Below, one piece after another: positions 6,940 to 13,944 of a stretch of 15,689 bases of DNA. The DNA is taken from positions 1 to 15,689 of the forward strand of contig CAZAJY010000013.1 of the NCBI GenBank assembly GCA_964485905.1. The letters are read 5' to 3'. The notes under the pieces are model-generated. The model searched no databases. It was not told the origin of the DNA and saw only the letters and a program-made list of their open reading frames with translations. Each line of letters starts with the position of its first letter. Position 1 is the first letter of the stretch. Made by a program: the position numbers and the translations under genes. This DNA comes from CAIJXO01 sp964485905 (GTDB lineage Bacteria; Patescibacteriota; Minisyncoccia; Phycocordibacterales; GWA1-40-21).

Positions 6940-7148
6940 TCAGTTGCACCATTAATCTCTAAAGCATCGCCCACAGTCTGACTAATATCATCTAAAACGG
7001 ACTGGCTATTTTGATTTATATCTTGAACGCTCTCAATTTTTGATTTCCCAAAAATAGCATCAAAGGCAAAATTTCCAATAAAATATAAAACCGTTCCAGC
7101 AATGGCGAGATATAAGATAGCTTCAATTAATGTAAATCCTCTTTTCAT
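6936..7148 (-). CDS. Very short prepilin-like protein (PilW/PulJ-like), 70 aa
   Basis: It starts MKRG-FTLIE, a perfect class III prepilin signal with Glu5, followed by a hydrophobic helix (ILYLAIAGTVLYFIGNFAF) and an amphipathic stretch ending EINGATE. The position between PilV-like and PilX-like genes, and the LDDISQTVGDAL stretch, fit PilW/PulJ. Those proteins are normally well over 130 aa with a C-terminal beta domain, which is absent here. No continuation of the domain is seen in another frame: the stop codon overlaps the next start (ATGA). It may be a helix-only pilin, as in Geobacter PilA, or a decayed gene. The 4-bp overlap suggests that it is translated. Confidence 0.75.
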   Translation of the reverse strand: MKRGFTLIEAILYLAIAGTVLYFIGNFAFDAIFGKSKIESVQDINQNSQSVLDDISQTVGDALEINGATE

Positions 7149-7160
7149 ATTTATATTATA

Positions 7161-7622
7161 TCACTGATTCCAATTTGTTAAAATTGTTTGTAAAACAACA
7201 CTCGCTTCACGACTTGGGGTTAAATCCCAAGTCACAGTAACAGAAACATCTTTTGTGGAGGTAGCAGTAGAACTAGCTATTACACTTACGATTCTTTCAT
7301 ATTTATTATCATCAACTTCAGCACTAGAATCAATTAAATCAGAAGCACCTGAAAAAGACCAGTTTACGCCATCAGAAATAAGACCATGATAACCATCTTC
7401 TAAATTAGCCCAGCTATTATCCCTAATGGATCGCACAGCACTAACTCCCTCCTTGGCATAAAGCAAAGCATTTGTTCTTTCTGAACTTAAACGAGTACTT
7501 ATATTAGAATCAATTAGTAGAGTCACCATCGCAATTGCTCCTAGTGAAAAAATCGCCACAGCTAATACCAACTCTAATAAACTGAATCCCCCACTTTTTT
7601 TATTTTGTTTAATATTACTCAT
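7161..7622 (-). CDS. PilV/GspI-like minor prepilin
   Basis: 153 aa. The leader KQNKKSGG is followed by FSLLELVLAVAIFSLGAIAM: cleavage after Gly, Glu at mature position 5, and a long hydrophobic helix. The stretch NALLYAKEGVSAVRSIRDNSW (about 42-62) resembles the helix-to-globule boundary of PilV/GspI proteins, where AxEGxxxxRxxRD(N) is common in CPR members. The C-terminal part (VSVTVTWDL) looks beta-rich. It would be processed by a prepilin peptidase, not encoded here, and join the initiation or tip complex. It starts 3 bp after the GspH-like gene and ends 12 bp before the 70-aa prepilin. Confidence 0.85.
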   Translation of the reverse strand: MSNIKQNKKSGGFSLLELVLAVAIFSLGAIAMVTLLIDSNISTRLSSERTNALLYAKEGVSAVRSIRDNSWANLEDGYHGLISDGVNWSFSGASDLIDSSAEVDDNKYERIVSVIASSTATSTKDVSVTVTWDLTPSREASVVLQTILTNWNQ

Positions 7623-7625
7623 AAT

Positions 7626-8084
7626 TTATTCTATTTTAGATACTTCGCCAGAAGCACCGATAAGAATTTCACGAGAAATAGTGCCAAAAGTAATAGTCGT
7701 TGTTCCTGTGAGATCTGGCAAGCCAGTTAATTTATTAAAATAAATATCAGTCACGCCAGAAAAAGTTATGCTACTGATAACAGAATAAACTTCGTCTTGA
7801 TTAGAATCCCGACCATTAACACCCTCATCATCATCAAAATCTTCTCCCTGAAAGATTGTATAACTTTCGGGTATCATATGAACTCCAAAGGCACTGTCAT
7901 TTTTTTGGAGAACTGCATCATGTCTGGCTTGTTGCAAAGCGGAAATAATATTACTCTGGGCTTCGTTTAATAATTGCGATCTGTAAAAATTTAAACTATA
8001 GGGGGCAGAGAAGGCAAAAATTACGACACCAACTGCCACCACAAGTAAAACTTCTATTAGAGTAAATCCTTGTTTAAATTTCAT
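7626..8084 (-). CDS. GspH/FimT-like minor prepilin
   Basis: 152 aa. The leader MKFKQG is followed by FTLIEVLLVVAVGVVIFAF: a clean prepilin signal with Glu5. The helix ends SAPYSLNFYRSQLLNEA and is followed by SALQQARHDAVLQKNDSAFGV, the pattern of GspH/FimT (arrays of residues around xxxARxxAxxxxxxxxxGV). IPESYTIFQG then begins the globular part. An acidic stretch EDFDDDEGVNGRDSNQDE (about 76-93) has several Asp residues that could bind calcium, which is speculative. It is the first minor pilin after pilC but is separated from it by a 131-bp gap filled by a palindromic repeat. It has no Shine-Dalgarno sequence. Confidence 0.86.
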   Translation of the reverse strand: MKFKQGFTLIEVLLVVAVGVVIFAFSAPYSLNFYRSQLLNEAQSNIISALQQARHDAVLQKNDSAFGVHMIPESYTIFQGEDFDDDEGVNGRDSNQDEVYSVISSITFSGVTDIYFNKLTGLPDLTGTTTITFGTISREILIGASGEVSKIE

Positions 8085-8095
8085 TTTATTATTTT

Positions 8096-8213
8096 AACAC
8101 AACCGCCCCGGCTCGTAAAACCTCGCCACCCCGCCTTGACTAAGGTGTGGAAAGCAGAACCTCCCCTTTCCCCTCCTTTTCTAAGGAGGGGTGGCATTCT
8201 GATGACGGGGTGG
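8096..8213. repeat. Structured palindromic repeat, copy 1
   Basis: It shares AACACAACC, CCTTGACTAAGG and GTGGC-ATTCTGAT with copies at 12606-12680 and 13042-13165. The inner hairpin is a perfect 9-bp stem (8170-8178 with 8183-8191, loop TTCT). The outer inverted ends are CCACCCCG (8126-8133) and CGGGGTGG (8206-8213). Its right edge lies one base from the stop codon of pilC (8215-8217). Its hairpins may terminate or protect the pilC end of the mRNA. It fills the 8085-8214 gap, and nothing else is seen there. Confidence 0.8.
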
Positions 8214-8214
8214 T

Positions 8215-9288
8215 CTACACTCCCAAATTTCCCGTCAATTTGTAAATTGGCAAAATAATGGACATAGCAATCAAACCGACAGCCAAAGCAATAAAGACTA
8301 ACAAAACTGGTTCAATAATAGTCGGCAATAATTTAGTTCGCTCAATGATTTCTTTTGTCCAAAAATCCGACACTTTAAAGAAAGATTCTTCCAAAGTTCC
8401 ACTATTTTCTCCCACTGCCAAGACGCTAATTGAATTAGCTGGGTATAATTCCTTATATTCTTGCATAGTATTAACCAAAGAAATTCCTTTATTTACCCGA
8501 TCAATCATTTCTTTTAAAACTTTTTTATAATAAAGATTAGATGTACCAACATAAGCAATCTCTAAAGCTTCATCAATAGAAATACCAGATTTCATTAATG
8601 TTCCCATTAATTGAGAGAAAAGAGCTAATTGATAACCAATCACAAATTGTTTTATATACGGAGAAAAAACTAAAGTCTTGTGATATAAAAATTTCATTTT
8701 CTGAATTTTAAAAATCAAAAAAATAGTCAACCAAAGGAAAAAAGCGCCAGCTAAAACAAATAACCAGTACTGTTGAGTAAATAAAGAAATTGCTAAAACT
8801 ATTCTGGTAATCAAAGGCAATTCCACATGCAAACTAGTGAACATCGGCACTAATTTAGGTAAAATAAAAATTGTCAAACCACCACCCAATAAAACTACGG
8901 CGGTCAAAACAATTTTTGGATAAAGCATAACACCATTAATTTGTTTTCGTAAATTACTATCACGTTCCAACCAAACAGACAAGAATTCCAAGTTTTCTGC
9001 CAAAGAACCAGATAATTCTCCCGCTTCCACCAAACTAATAAAAATTTTGCCAAAGGAGCCCTCTTCTTCACTAATCGCCGAAGCCAAAGACACGCCCATT
9101 TCCAAACGGCTTTTAATTCTATATAAAATCTTTTGCATTAAACCGGGTTTTGCCTGCCCTGCCAAAGAATCCACCGCTTCATTAATAGTCACTCCACCAC
9201 GAAGAAGAACAGCCAAATTTTTAGCAAAACCGATTTGCTCTTCTAGAGAGACTTTATTAAAAAGATTATTTAGTTTTTTAAGATTCAT
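8215..9288 (-). CDS. pilC: Type IV pilus inner-membrane platform protein PilC
   Basis: 357 aa with two GspF domains (about 12-135 and 215-340) and hydrophobic segments near 120-145, 165-190 and 325-350. Signature stretches are LAVLLRGGVTINEAVD, FISLVEAGELSGSL and, in the second domain, FSQLMGTLMKSGISIDEALE and ISVLAVGENSGTLEESF. PilC is the platform that the PilB ATPase turns to add pilin subunits to the fibre. It is a little shorter than the usual 400 residues, with a reduced N-terminus. It lies 44 bp after pilB and is the only gene here with a strong Shine-Dalgarno sequence. A repeat copy abuts its TAG stop. Confidence 0.95.
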   Translation of the reverse strand: MNLKKLNNLFNKVSLEEQIGFAKNLAVLLRGGVTINEAVDSLAGQAKPGLMQKILYRIKSRLEMGVSLASAISEEEGSFGKIFISLVEAGELSGSLAENLEFLSVWLERDSNLRKQINGVMLYPKIVLTAVVLLGGGLTIFILPKLVPMFTSLHVELPLITRIVLAISLFTQQYWLFVLAGAFFLWLTIFLIFKIQKMKFLYHKTLVFSPYIKQFVIGYQLALFSQLMGTLMKSGISIDEALEIAYVGTSNLYYKKVLKEMIDRVNKGISLVNTMQEYKELYPANSISVLAVGENSGTLEESFFKVSDFWTKEIIERTKLLPTIIEPVLLVFIALAVGLIAMSIILPIYKLTGNLGV

Positions 9289-9295
9289 ATATTTA

Positions 9296-9302
9296 CCCTC
9301 CT
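9296..9302 (-). promoter_or_regulatory. Strong Shine-Dalgarno sequence for pilC
   Basis: AGGAGGG lies 7 bases before the pilC ATG (9288). No other start in the window has one, so the sequence stands out and fixes the pilC start. Confidence 0.8.
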
Positions 9303-9332
9303 AAGTTTTTATTTGATAAAAATTTTGGCGGG

Positions 9333-11027
9333 TTAATCCAAATTAGACAAACTCTCTAATTCATCAAAAGTTGTTACGCCATTAAATAAGTGTACCAAAC
9401 CATTGTAGAACATTAAAGTCATACCATTTTCTTGAGCTTTATTTTCAATTGATGATGATGAGGCCTTTGCGCTAACTAAAGCACGTACTTCATCATCCAC
9501 TTCCATTACTTCATAAACAGCGATTCGGCCTAAATAACCAGTATGTTTACAGGCCTTACAACCAGTCCCGCGATATAATTTAATATTATTAAGCTTTGTA
9601 TTAGGAAAAAATTTCTTCATCATTGCCTGAAATTGTGAATCTTTTTCTAATGCTACCAAATCAGGAATGTCTGCGGCTGTTTTTGGATAATTTGTTTTAC
9701 AATGAGGACAAACTTTTCGCACTAATCTTTGCGCAATAACAACATTAACAGAAGAAGCTACCAAAAATGGTTCAATTCCCATCTCTAATAAACGAGGGAA
9801 AATTGTCGCTGCATCATTTGCGTGCAAAGTAGAAAATAGTAAGTGACCTGTCATAGAAGCATTTACCGCAATACTGGCTGTTTCATTATCACGAATTTCT
9901 CCAACCATAATCACATCAGGGTCTTGACGGACGATGGAACGTAGACCGTTAGCAAAGGTAATATTTTTCTTTACATTTACTTGAATTTGCTGAACTTTAT
10001 CAATACTATATTCTACTGGATCTTCAACCGTCACAATATTTATTGGCAAAGCACTTAAAATCTGAACTAGAGCATAAAGGGTAGTCGTTTTACCAGCACC
10101 AGTCGGACCAACCACTAAAATCATACCATAAGGTTGAGCAATGGCTTTTTTAACTTTAATAATATCTACTTCGTTTAAACCCAAATCTTCCAAAACAATT
10201 TTCTTAGTTCTCTCAGACAAAATACGAAAGACAATATTTTCACCATGAGTCACTGGTAAGATAGAAACACGGACATCAAATTCCATTCCCTCTTTTTTAT
10301 ACTCAAAACGACCGTCTTGAGTCGCATCGCGCTCATCGGTTCGTAAATGAGACATAATTTTTACTCGAAAAACAACTTTATCATGCATTTCAATTGGATA
10401 GCGCACTACTTCGTTCAAAATACCATCAATACGAAAACGGACGGAAACGGTATCATTAGATAAAGGTTCAATATGCACATCGGAAGCATTATTTTCATAA
10501 GCATATTCCAAAAACTGATTAACCAAAAGGACTACACTATTTTCATCATTATGAACTTTATAATTTTCAATTAAATCAACAACATTTTTAAAAATATTAT
10601 TTTTATAAGCTTTCAATGCCTCCTGCATACCAAGAGGAGTGGCATAATAAATAGCCACTCGCCCTTCGGTCGCCTGATCTACGTGTTTAATAAATTCAAA
10701 ATTACCGGGATTGGAAATAGCTAAATTATAACCCTCAAGATTTTTAGCAAAAATAATTGCTCCTTGCGCGCGCGCTACCACTTCTGGAATCATTTCCAAA
10801 AGATCATTCTGTAAGTTTTCTTCTCGGAGATCAATATAAGGGACTTTAAAATACTGACTAACGGCTTCCCCTAGTTTTTCATCCTTGATTATATCGTCTT
10901 TGACCAAAGCAATTTCAAGTGTTTCGCCTTTCTTAGAATTAGCACTGGCCACTCGATCAAAGTCTTGCTCACTGATATAATCTCCAGAAATTAATATTTC
11001 TTTTAATTTTTCTTGAGCTAAAGACAT
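9333..11027 (-). CDS. pilB: Type IV pilus extension ATPase PilB
   Basis: 564 aa, full length. An N-terminal MshEN/GspE-N-type domain (about 1-145) precedes the secretion ATPase core: Walker A GPTGAGKT (307-314), Asp box VTVEDPVEY (332-340), Walker B DVIMVGEIRD (371-380), His box TGHLLFSTLHAND (393-405). A tetracysteine zinc site (C440, C443, C490, C493) marks the PilB/GspE branch and argues against PilT. The protein is a cytoplasmic hexamer that uses ATP to drive pilin assembly through PilC. It follows the pilin gene by 10 bp, with no Shine-Dalgarno sequence. All key residues are present. Confidence 0.97.
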   Translation of the reverse strand: MSLAQEKLKEILISGDYISEQDFDRVASANSKKGETLEIALVKDDIIKDEKLGEAVSQYFKVPYIDLREENLQNDLLEMIPEVVARAQGAIIFAKNLEGYNLAISNPGNFEFIKHVDQATEGRVAIYYATPLGMQEALKAYKNNIFKNVVDLIENYKVHNDENSVVLLVNQFLEYAYENNASDVHIEPLSNDTVSVRFRIDGILNEVVRYPIEMHDKVVFRVKIMSHLRTDERDATQDGRFEYKKEGMEFDVRVSILPVTHGENIVFRILSERTKKIVLEDLGLNEVDIIKVKKAIAQPYGMILVVGPTGAGKTTTLYALVQILSALPINIVTVEDPVEYSIDKVQQIQVNVKKNITFANGLRSIVRQDPDVIMVGEIRDNETASIAVNASMTGHLLFSTLHANDAATIFPRLLEMGIEPFLVASSVNVVIAQRLVRKVCPHCKTNYPKTAADIPDLVALEKDSQFQAMMKKFFPNTKLNNIKLYRGTGCKACKHTGYLGRIAVYEVMEVDDEVRALVSAKASSSSIENKAQENGMTLMFYNGLVHLFNGVTTFDELESLSNLD

Positions 11028-11037
11028 TATTTAGTTG

Positions 11038-11532
11038 TTATCTAGTGACACTTATTGTAGCCTCATTTTCTGCTAGTGGAGCACAAACGGTAATTCGTCC
11101 ACTTGCCTCCTCAACAATACCATAACCACCACCTCCACCAGCATCTACAGCAACAAAAGGATCTCTTGGGATAGCAGTAAGATACGTTGAAGATGCAGTA
11201 ATTAAATCAGTCTCTAAATCTACAAGGGAAGTACATGTACCATCATCCTGACAAATTTGTGCACCAGCTGTTGCTAATCCATCAACAGCACAACTAGTTG
11301 ATACTTCAGGGATAGTTGTTGGTAAGACACCGCTATTATCAATAGAATACTGATAAACAGCATTTAAAATCGTCAATACATCTGAACGACGCTGGGCATT
11401 ACGAGTATCACCCAATTGTTTAGTTGGGTTAATGGCCAAAATAACAATACCAGCCAAGATTGAGATAATACCGACAACCAATAATATTTCCAAAAGAGTA
11501 AAACCACCCTTTCTACTAACTTTTTGTGTCAT
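11038..11532 (-). CDS. Main type IV pilin (prepilin)
   Basis: 164 aa from the ATG at 11532. An in-frame ATG at 11568 would add 12 residues, but the 10-residue leader MTQKVSRKGG is more typical and neither start has a ribosome site. FTLLEILLVVGIISILAGIV gives the Glu5 helix. NPTKQLGDTRNAQRRSDVLTI is the pilin alpha-1 continuation typical of CPR pilins. The globular part has four cysteines (SC, IC, TC, VC) that could form two disulfides, and a GGGGGYG loop. Its place first in the operon, directly behind the strongest promoter, suggests that it is the major subunit (PilA). No experiment supports that rank. Confidence 0.9.
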   Translation of the reverse strand: MTQKVSRKGGFTLLEILLVVGIISILAGIVILAINPTKQLGDTRNAQRRSDVLTILNAVYQYSIDNSGVLPTTIPEVSTSCAVDGLATAGAQICQDDGTCTSLVDLETDLITASSTYLTAIPRDPFVAVDAGGGGGYGIVEEASGRITVCAPLAENEATISVTR

Positions 11533-11617
11533 AATTTTGTTTTGTCTCGCCGAAACTTCATTAAGCACGGACGAATAATTAATTAATAAATTGATAAAAG
11601 CTTTTTAAGCTTGTTTT

Positions 11618-11646
11618 ATTATACCAAGCCCTTGATTTAAATACAA
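11618..11646 (-). promoter_or_regulatory. Promoter of the type IV pilus operon
   Basis: On the minus strand: TTGTAT (11641-11646), exactly 17 bp, then TATAAT (11618-11623) with an upstream TG (extended -10). The predicted start is near 11611, leaving about 80 nt before the ATG at 11532. It is the only good promoter ahead of the pilin-pilB-pilC series, so it probably serves the whole operon down to 3979. Confidence 0.65.
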
Positions 11647-11717
11647 CCTAAAAGTTATCCACAGGTAAATTATTATGGTAATTCACAACCAGTAATTTTG
11701 GCGATACCCTCTAAGCC

Positions 11718-12050
11718 CTATTCCCCTTCATATTTATTACCCCGAGCATCAATCCAGGTTGGATAACCATTAATTCCTAAATCTGTACACAATTTTATAT
11801 TATCTGGACATTCCACGTAAGGCACATATTTAAAGGAATCTCCAAAAGCCTTCTTTTCATTAGTACAATGAGCACACCAAACAGCCCCATACATCGTCAA
11901 ACCCTTTTCAGCCACACATTGTGCAAAAGTATCATATTTACCAGGGGCGCCAGCAGTTTTGGGTTGATTAAAATAAATAAAAATAGCAATCAAAGCTATC
12001 ACGACAATCGCCACTACCAAATACCAAACTACTTCTTTCTTATTTTGCAT
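11718..12050 (-). CDS. Membrane-anchored thioredoxin-like protein, ended early by an in-frame amber codon
   Basis: 110 aa. A single N-terminal membrane helix (about 8-27) places the domain outside the membrane. The thioredoxin-type site is C59-A-H-C62 in MYGAVWCAHC. GYPTW with cis-Pro 97 follows, along with extra cysteines C45, C81 and C88. The set resembles the thioredoxin-like domain that works with VKOR in disulfide formation. The frame stops at TAG (11718-11720), yet the codons after it read GLEGIAKITGCELP before a TAA at 11673-11675. That is just how this family normally ends. So the gene has a late nonsense mutation, a sequencing error, or readthrough. The core should still fold. It follows the conserved hypothetical gene by 18 bp. 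Confidence 0.85.
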   Translation of the reverse strand: MQNKKEVVWYLVVAIVVIALIAIFIYFNQPKTAGAPGKYDTFAQCVAEKGLTMYGAVWCAHCTNEKKAFGDSFKYVPYVECPDNIKLCTDLGINGYPTWIDARGNKYEGE

Positions 12051-12068
12051 TTTACTTTTTTTATACTG

Positions 12069-12569
12069 CTATTCATTACAACAATCCACTAATTTACTCA
12101 TTACATCTTTCAAAGTCATTGGTTTTTCCTCATCTGCTAATTTTTGTAAATCTGGAATATTTATAACTTTTAACCTTAGGGCAAAAAATAAATTGAACAT
12201 TTTTAGAGAATCCTTAAAAAACTCTTTTGCCTCATCTTTTTTACCTTCTTTTTGCAATTTAGTACCAACTTCCATTAAGCGCATAGAAGTAGCCAATAAA
12301 TGTTTTGAAATACACCAGACTTCCCCCTCTTTTTTTTCGATCAACCTTCCTAGAAGTTTAGTCCGCATCAGACGGATTTCATTCATCATCTCAAAATATT
12401 CCGACTTTTCTGTTTTAGCGCCAGTAAAGAAAAAATGTTCTTCCAAAGAAATCAAATTCATAATACCAATCGCCAAATCCTCTTCGGTAGATAAATCTAA
12501 ACTACCACCAGCTTTTAGCAACTCTATCTTCTTAATAATTTCTTCGTAATTTTTATTATCTCCAGTCAT
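12069..12569 (-). CDS. Conserved hypothetical protein of Patescibacteria type
   Basis: 166 aa, mostly alpha-helical with no membrane helix or signal peptide, so cytosolic. Stretches such as AIGIMNLISLEEHFFFTGAKT (about 33-53) and GEVWCISKHLLATSMRLMEVG (about 82-102) look like the conserved core of a family I associate with CPR genomes, often next to thioredoxin-like genes. Function unknown. A helical, TPR-like scaffold is one possibility (KKDEAKEFFKDSL). Two cysteines end the protein (DCCNE). A TATAAT box six bases before the ATG suggests a leaderless mRNA shared with the thioredoxin-like gene. Confidence 0.8.
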   Translation of the reverse strand: MTGDNKNYEEIIKKIELLKAGGSLDLSTEEDLAIGIMNLISLEEHFFFTGAKTEKSEYFEMMNEIRLMRTKLLGRLIEKKEGEVWCISKHLLATSMRLMEVGTKLQKEGKKDEAKEFFKDSLKMFNLFFALRLKVINIPDLQKLADEEKPMTLKDVMSKLVDCCNE

Positions 12570-12575
12570 GGATAC

Positions 12576-12581
12576 ATTATA
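12576..12581 (-). promoter_or_regulatory. -10 box giving a leaderless start for the conserved hypothetical gene
   Basis: TATAAT on the minus strand, six bases from the ATG at 12569, so transcription should begin at or next to the start codon. A weak TTTACT lies 16 bp upstream. Confidence 0.5.
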
Positions 12582-12605
12582 CGTGAAGAAAAATAAAAGT
12601 AAATC

Positions 12606-12680
12606 AACCTCAACCCCGGCCCTTCTCCTTGACTAAGGAGAAGGGGGAAAAGGAGGGGTCACTATTCTAATAATGAGTGA
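12606..12680. repeat. Structured palindromic repeat, copy 2 (short form)
   Basis: A perfect 11-bp hairpin (12620-12630 with 12635-12645, loop GACT) contains CTTGACTAAG, shared by all copies. After it come GGGGAAAA, GGAGGGG and CTATTCTAATA as in copy 3. The right edge lies 2-3 bases from the DUF559 stop codon. This copy lacks the second large hairpin. Confidence 0.8.
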
Positions 12681-12682
12681 AG

Positions 12683-13030
12683 TTACTCTAATTCTATTTT
12701 AATCTTTATCATCACTCTATCTAAATCATTTTTTACCTCACTATTCCAAAATCTAATGACTTTTATTCCTAAACTTTCAAAATATTCCGTTCTTTCCTTG
12801 TCACCTTCTTTATTATCCAGATGTTGTCCGCCATCTATTTCAATAATTAATCTTTTTTCAGGACAAAAGAAGTCAGCAACGAAATTACCAATACTGTGTT
12901 GACGACGAAAACGATATCCTAAACTGCTATTTCTTAATTGAAACCAAAGTATTTTTTCTTCTGGCGTAAAATCCCGCCGCAATAATTTTCTAGCCACGCC
13001 CAAATGTTTCAAATTATGAATATGAATCAT
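12683..13030 (-). CDS. DUF559 endonuclease-domain protein (PD-(D/E)xK, Vsr-like fold)
   Basis: 115 aa, the usual length. ARKLLRRDFTPEEKILWFQL, then GYRFRRQHSIG, leads into the nuclease core. The likely catalytic residues are D53 (VADFFCP), E64 and D66 (IIEIDGGQH) and Q69/H70. FWNSEV (94-99) is the closing family signature. DUF559 is grouped with very-short-patch-repair and type II restriction folds, but its natural substrate is unknown. No methyltransferase is nearby. The gene lies between two copies of the palindromic repeat, which fill the flanks almost to its start and stop codons, so it may travel with, or act on, that repeat. Confidence 0.92.
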   Translation of the reverse strand: MIHIHNLKHLGVARKLLRRDFTPEEKILWFQLRNSSLGYRFRRQHSIGNFVADFFCPEKRLIIEIDGGQHLDNKEGDKERTEYFESLGIKVIRFWNSEVKNDLDRVMIKIKIELE

Positions 13031-13036
13031 TTATAT

Positions 13037-13042
13037 ATAATA
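13037..13042 (-). promoter_or_regulatory. -10-like box of the DUF559 gene
   Basis: TATTAT on the minus strand, six bases from the ATG at 13030, at the very edge of repeat copy 3. The repeat end may supply the upstream part of the promoter. Confidence 0.35.
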
Positions 13043-13165
13043 ACACAACCTCACCCCTAGCCTCTCCCCTTGACTAAGTAGAGGGGAAAAAGAGATGATT
13101 TCTTAATTACGACCCTCTCCTCAGTCGAGGAGAGGGTGGCTATTCTGATAGCCGGGTGAGGTTGT
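13042..13165. repeat. Structured palindromic repeat, copy 3 (long form, MITE-like)
   Basis: The terminal inverted repeats pair ACAACCTCACCC (13045-13056) with GGGTGAGGTTGT (13154-13165). Inside are CTTGACTAAG, a perfect 11-bp hairpin (13112-13122 with 13127-13137, loop AGTC) and a small hairpin GGCTAT-TCTG-ATAGCC (13138-13153). Its right end reaches the first base of the ccdA-like stop codon. It carries no ORF, so any movement would need enzymes from elsewhere. It fills the whole gap between the two genes. Confidence 0.85.
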
Positions 13166-13944
13166 TAAATTAGAAATACTAATAAACCCAAAATTATTAA
13201 AATGAAAGCCACCCAGACCCGAGCCTTTTTAGTTTCCATTCGTCTTAACTTATCTAGCTTTTCTAAGATTGGCTTGTCGGTAGAAATAAAGATAGCAATC
13301 AAAAGTGGTAAGACAAAAATAAAATTATAAAGAACTAAATAAATAAAGCCTTTTAAAAAAGAAGCATCATCATGAAGTAAACCAAGGACTAAAAGATATG
13401 GACCACCGGTACAAGGAAATTCAAACATTCCTACCAGTAAACCCAGAATAAAAGAGGCTGGAATCGTCGCTTTAGCAATCAATTCCCCCACTTTTCCGTG
13501 TGAAGCGTCAGGTAATTTAAGTTTAATCGGAAAGTTTGGAAAAAATTCATTTAATAAATTGATAACTCCAAAAATTATAATAGCAATCGCACCCAGCTTG
13601 GCCATACTATTGGGAATATTGAAAATAGTCAGAACTTTTAATATTCCTAGGCCAATTAAAATATAAGTTAAGAATATGCCGACCACATAAACCAAACCGG
13701 TTCGAATAATCTGAGCTCGGCTATGGCCTAAACTGAAAAGAAAGGCTAGGGTAATAAATAATACAGAAAAAGCACAAGGATTAATACTATCTACAAAGGC
13801 GGCTGCTATAATTAAAAAAGGAAGGAAATTTATCTTAGACTTTAAATCTAGAAAACCAATATCAATTATTCCTGTATAGACTAGGGCAAAAACAGCTAAA
13901 AAAAATGCTAACCCAGCTAAAGATAAATAATGTCTTAATTTCAT
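13165..13944 (-). CDS. CcdA/DsbD-like membrane thiol-disulfide transporter
   Basis: 259 aa with about six to seven membrane helices. The two conserved cysteines of this family appear as NPCAF (C57) and FPCTGGPY (C178), each in a proline-containing helix start, as in CcdA and the central domain of DsbD. Such proteins carry electrons from cytoplasmic thioredoxin across the membrane to extracytoplasmic thiol proteins. No soluble partner domain is fused. The anchored thioredoxin-like protein at 11718-12050 is a possible partner. No cytochrome c genes are seen. The start ATG overlaps the response-regulator stop by one base (TAATG), so the two are co-translated. A repeat copy touches its own stop. 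Confidence 0.88.
   Translation of the reverse strand: MKLRHYLSLAGLAFFLAVFALVYTGIIDIGFLDLKSKINFLPFLIIAAAFVDSINPCAFSVLFITLAFLFSLGHSRAQIIRTGLVYVVGIFLTYILIGLGILKVLTIFNIPNSMAKLGAIAIIIFGVINLLNEFFPNFPIKLKLPDASHGKVGELIAKATIPASFILGLLVGMFEFPCTGGPYLLVLGLLHDDASFLKGFIYLVLYNFIFVLPLLIAIFISTDKPILEKLDKLRRMETKKARVWVAFILIILGLLVFLI

Noticed and set aside
11655..11663. Perfect DnaA box TTATCCACA upstream of the pilus promoter
   Set aside because: It is a single copy with no cluster, no AT-rich unwinding element and no dnaA/dnaN genes, so there is no support for an origin. A chance match is likely.
12606..13165. CRISPR array from repeated palindromes
   Set aside because: The copies are diverged, unequal in length, separated by a gene and without regular spacers. 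No cas genes are present.
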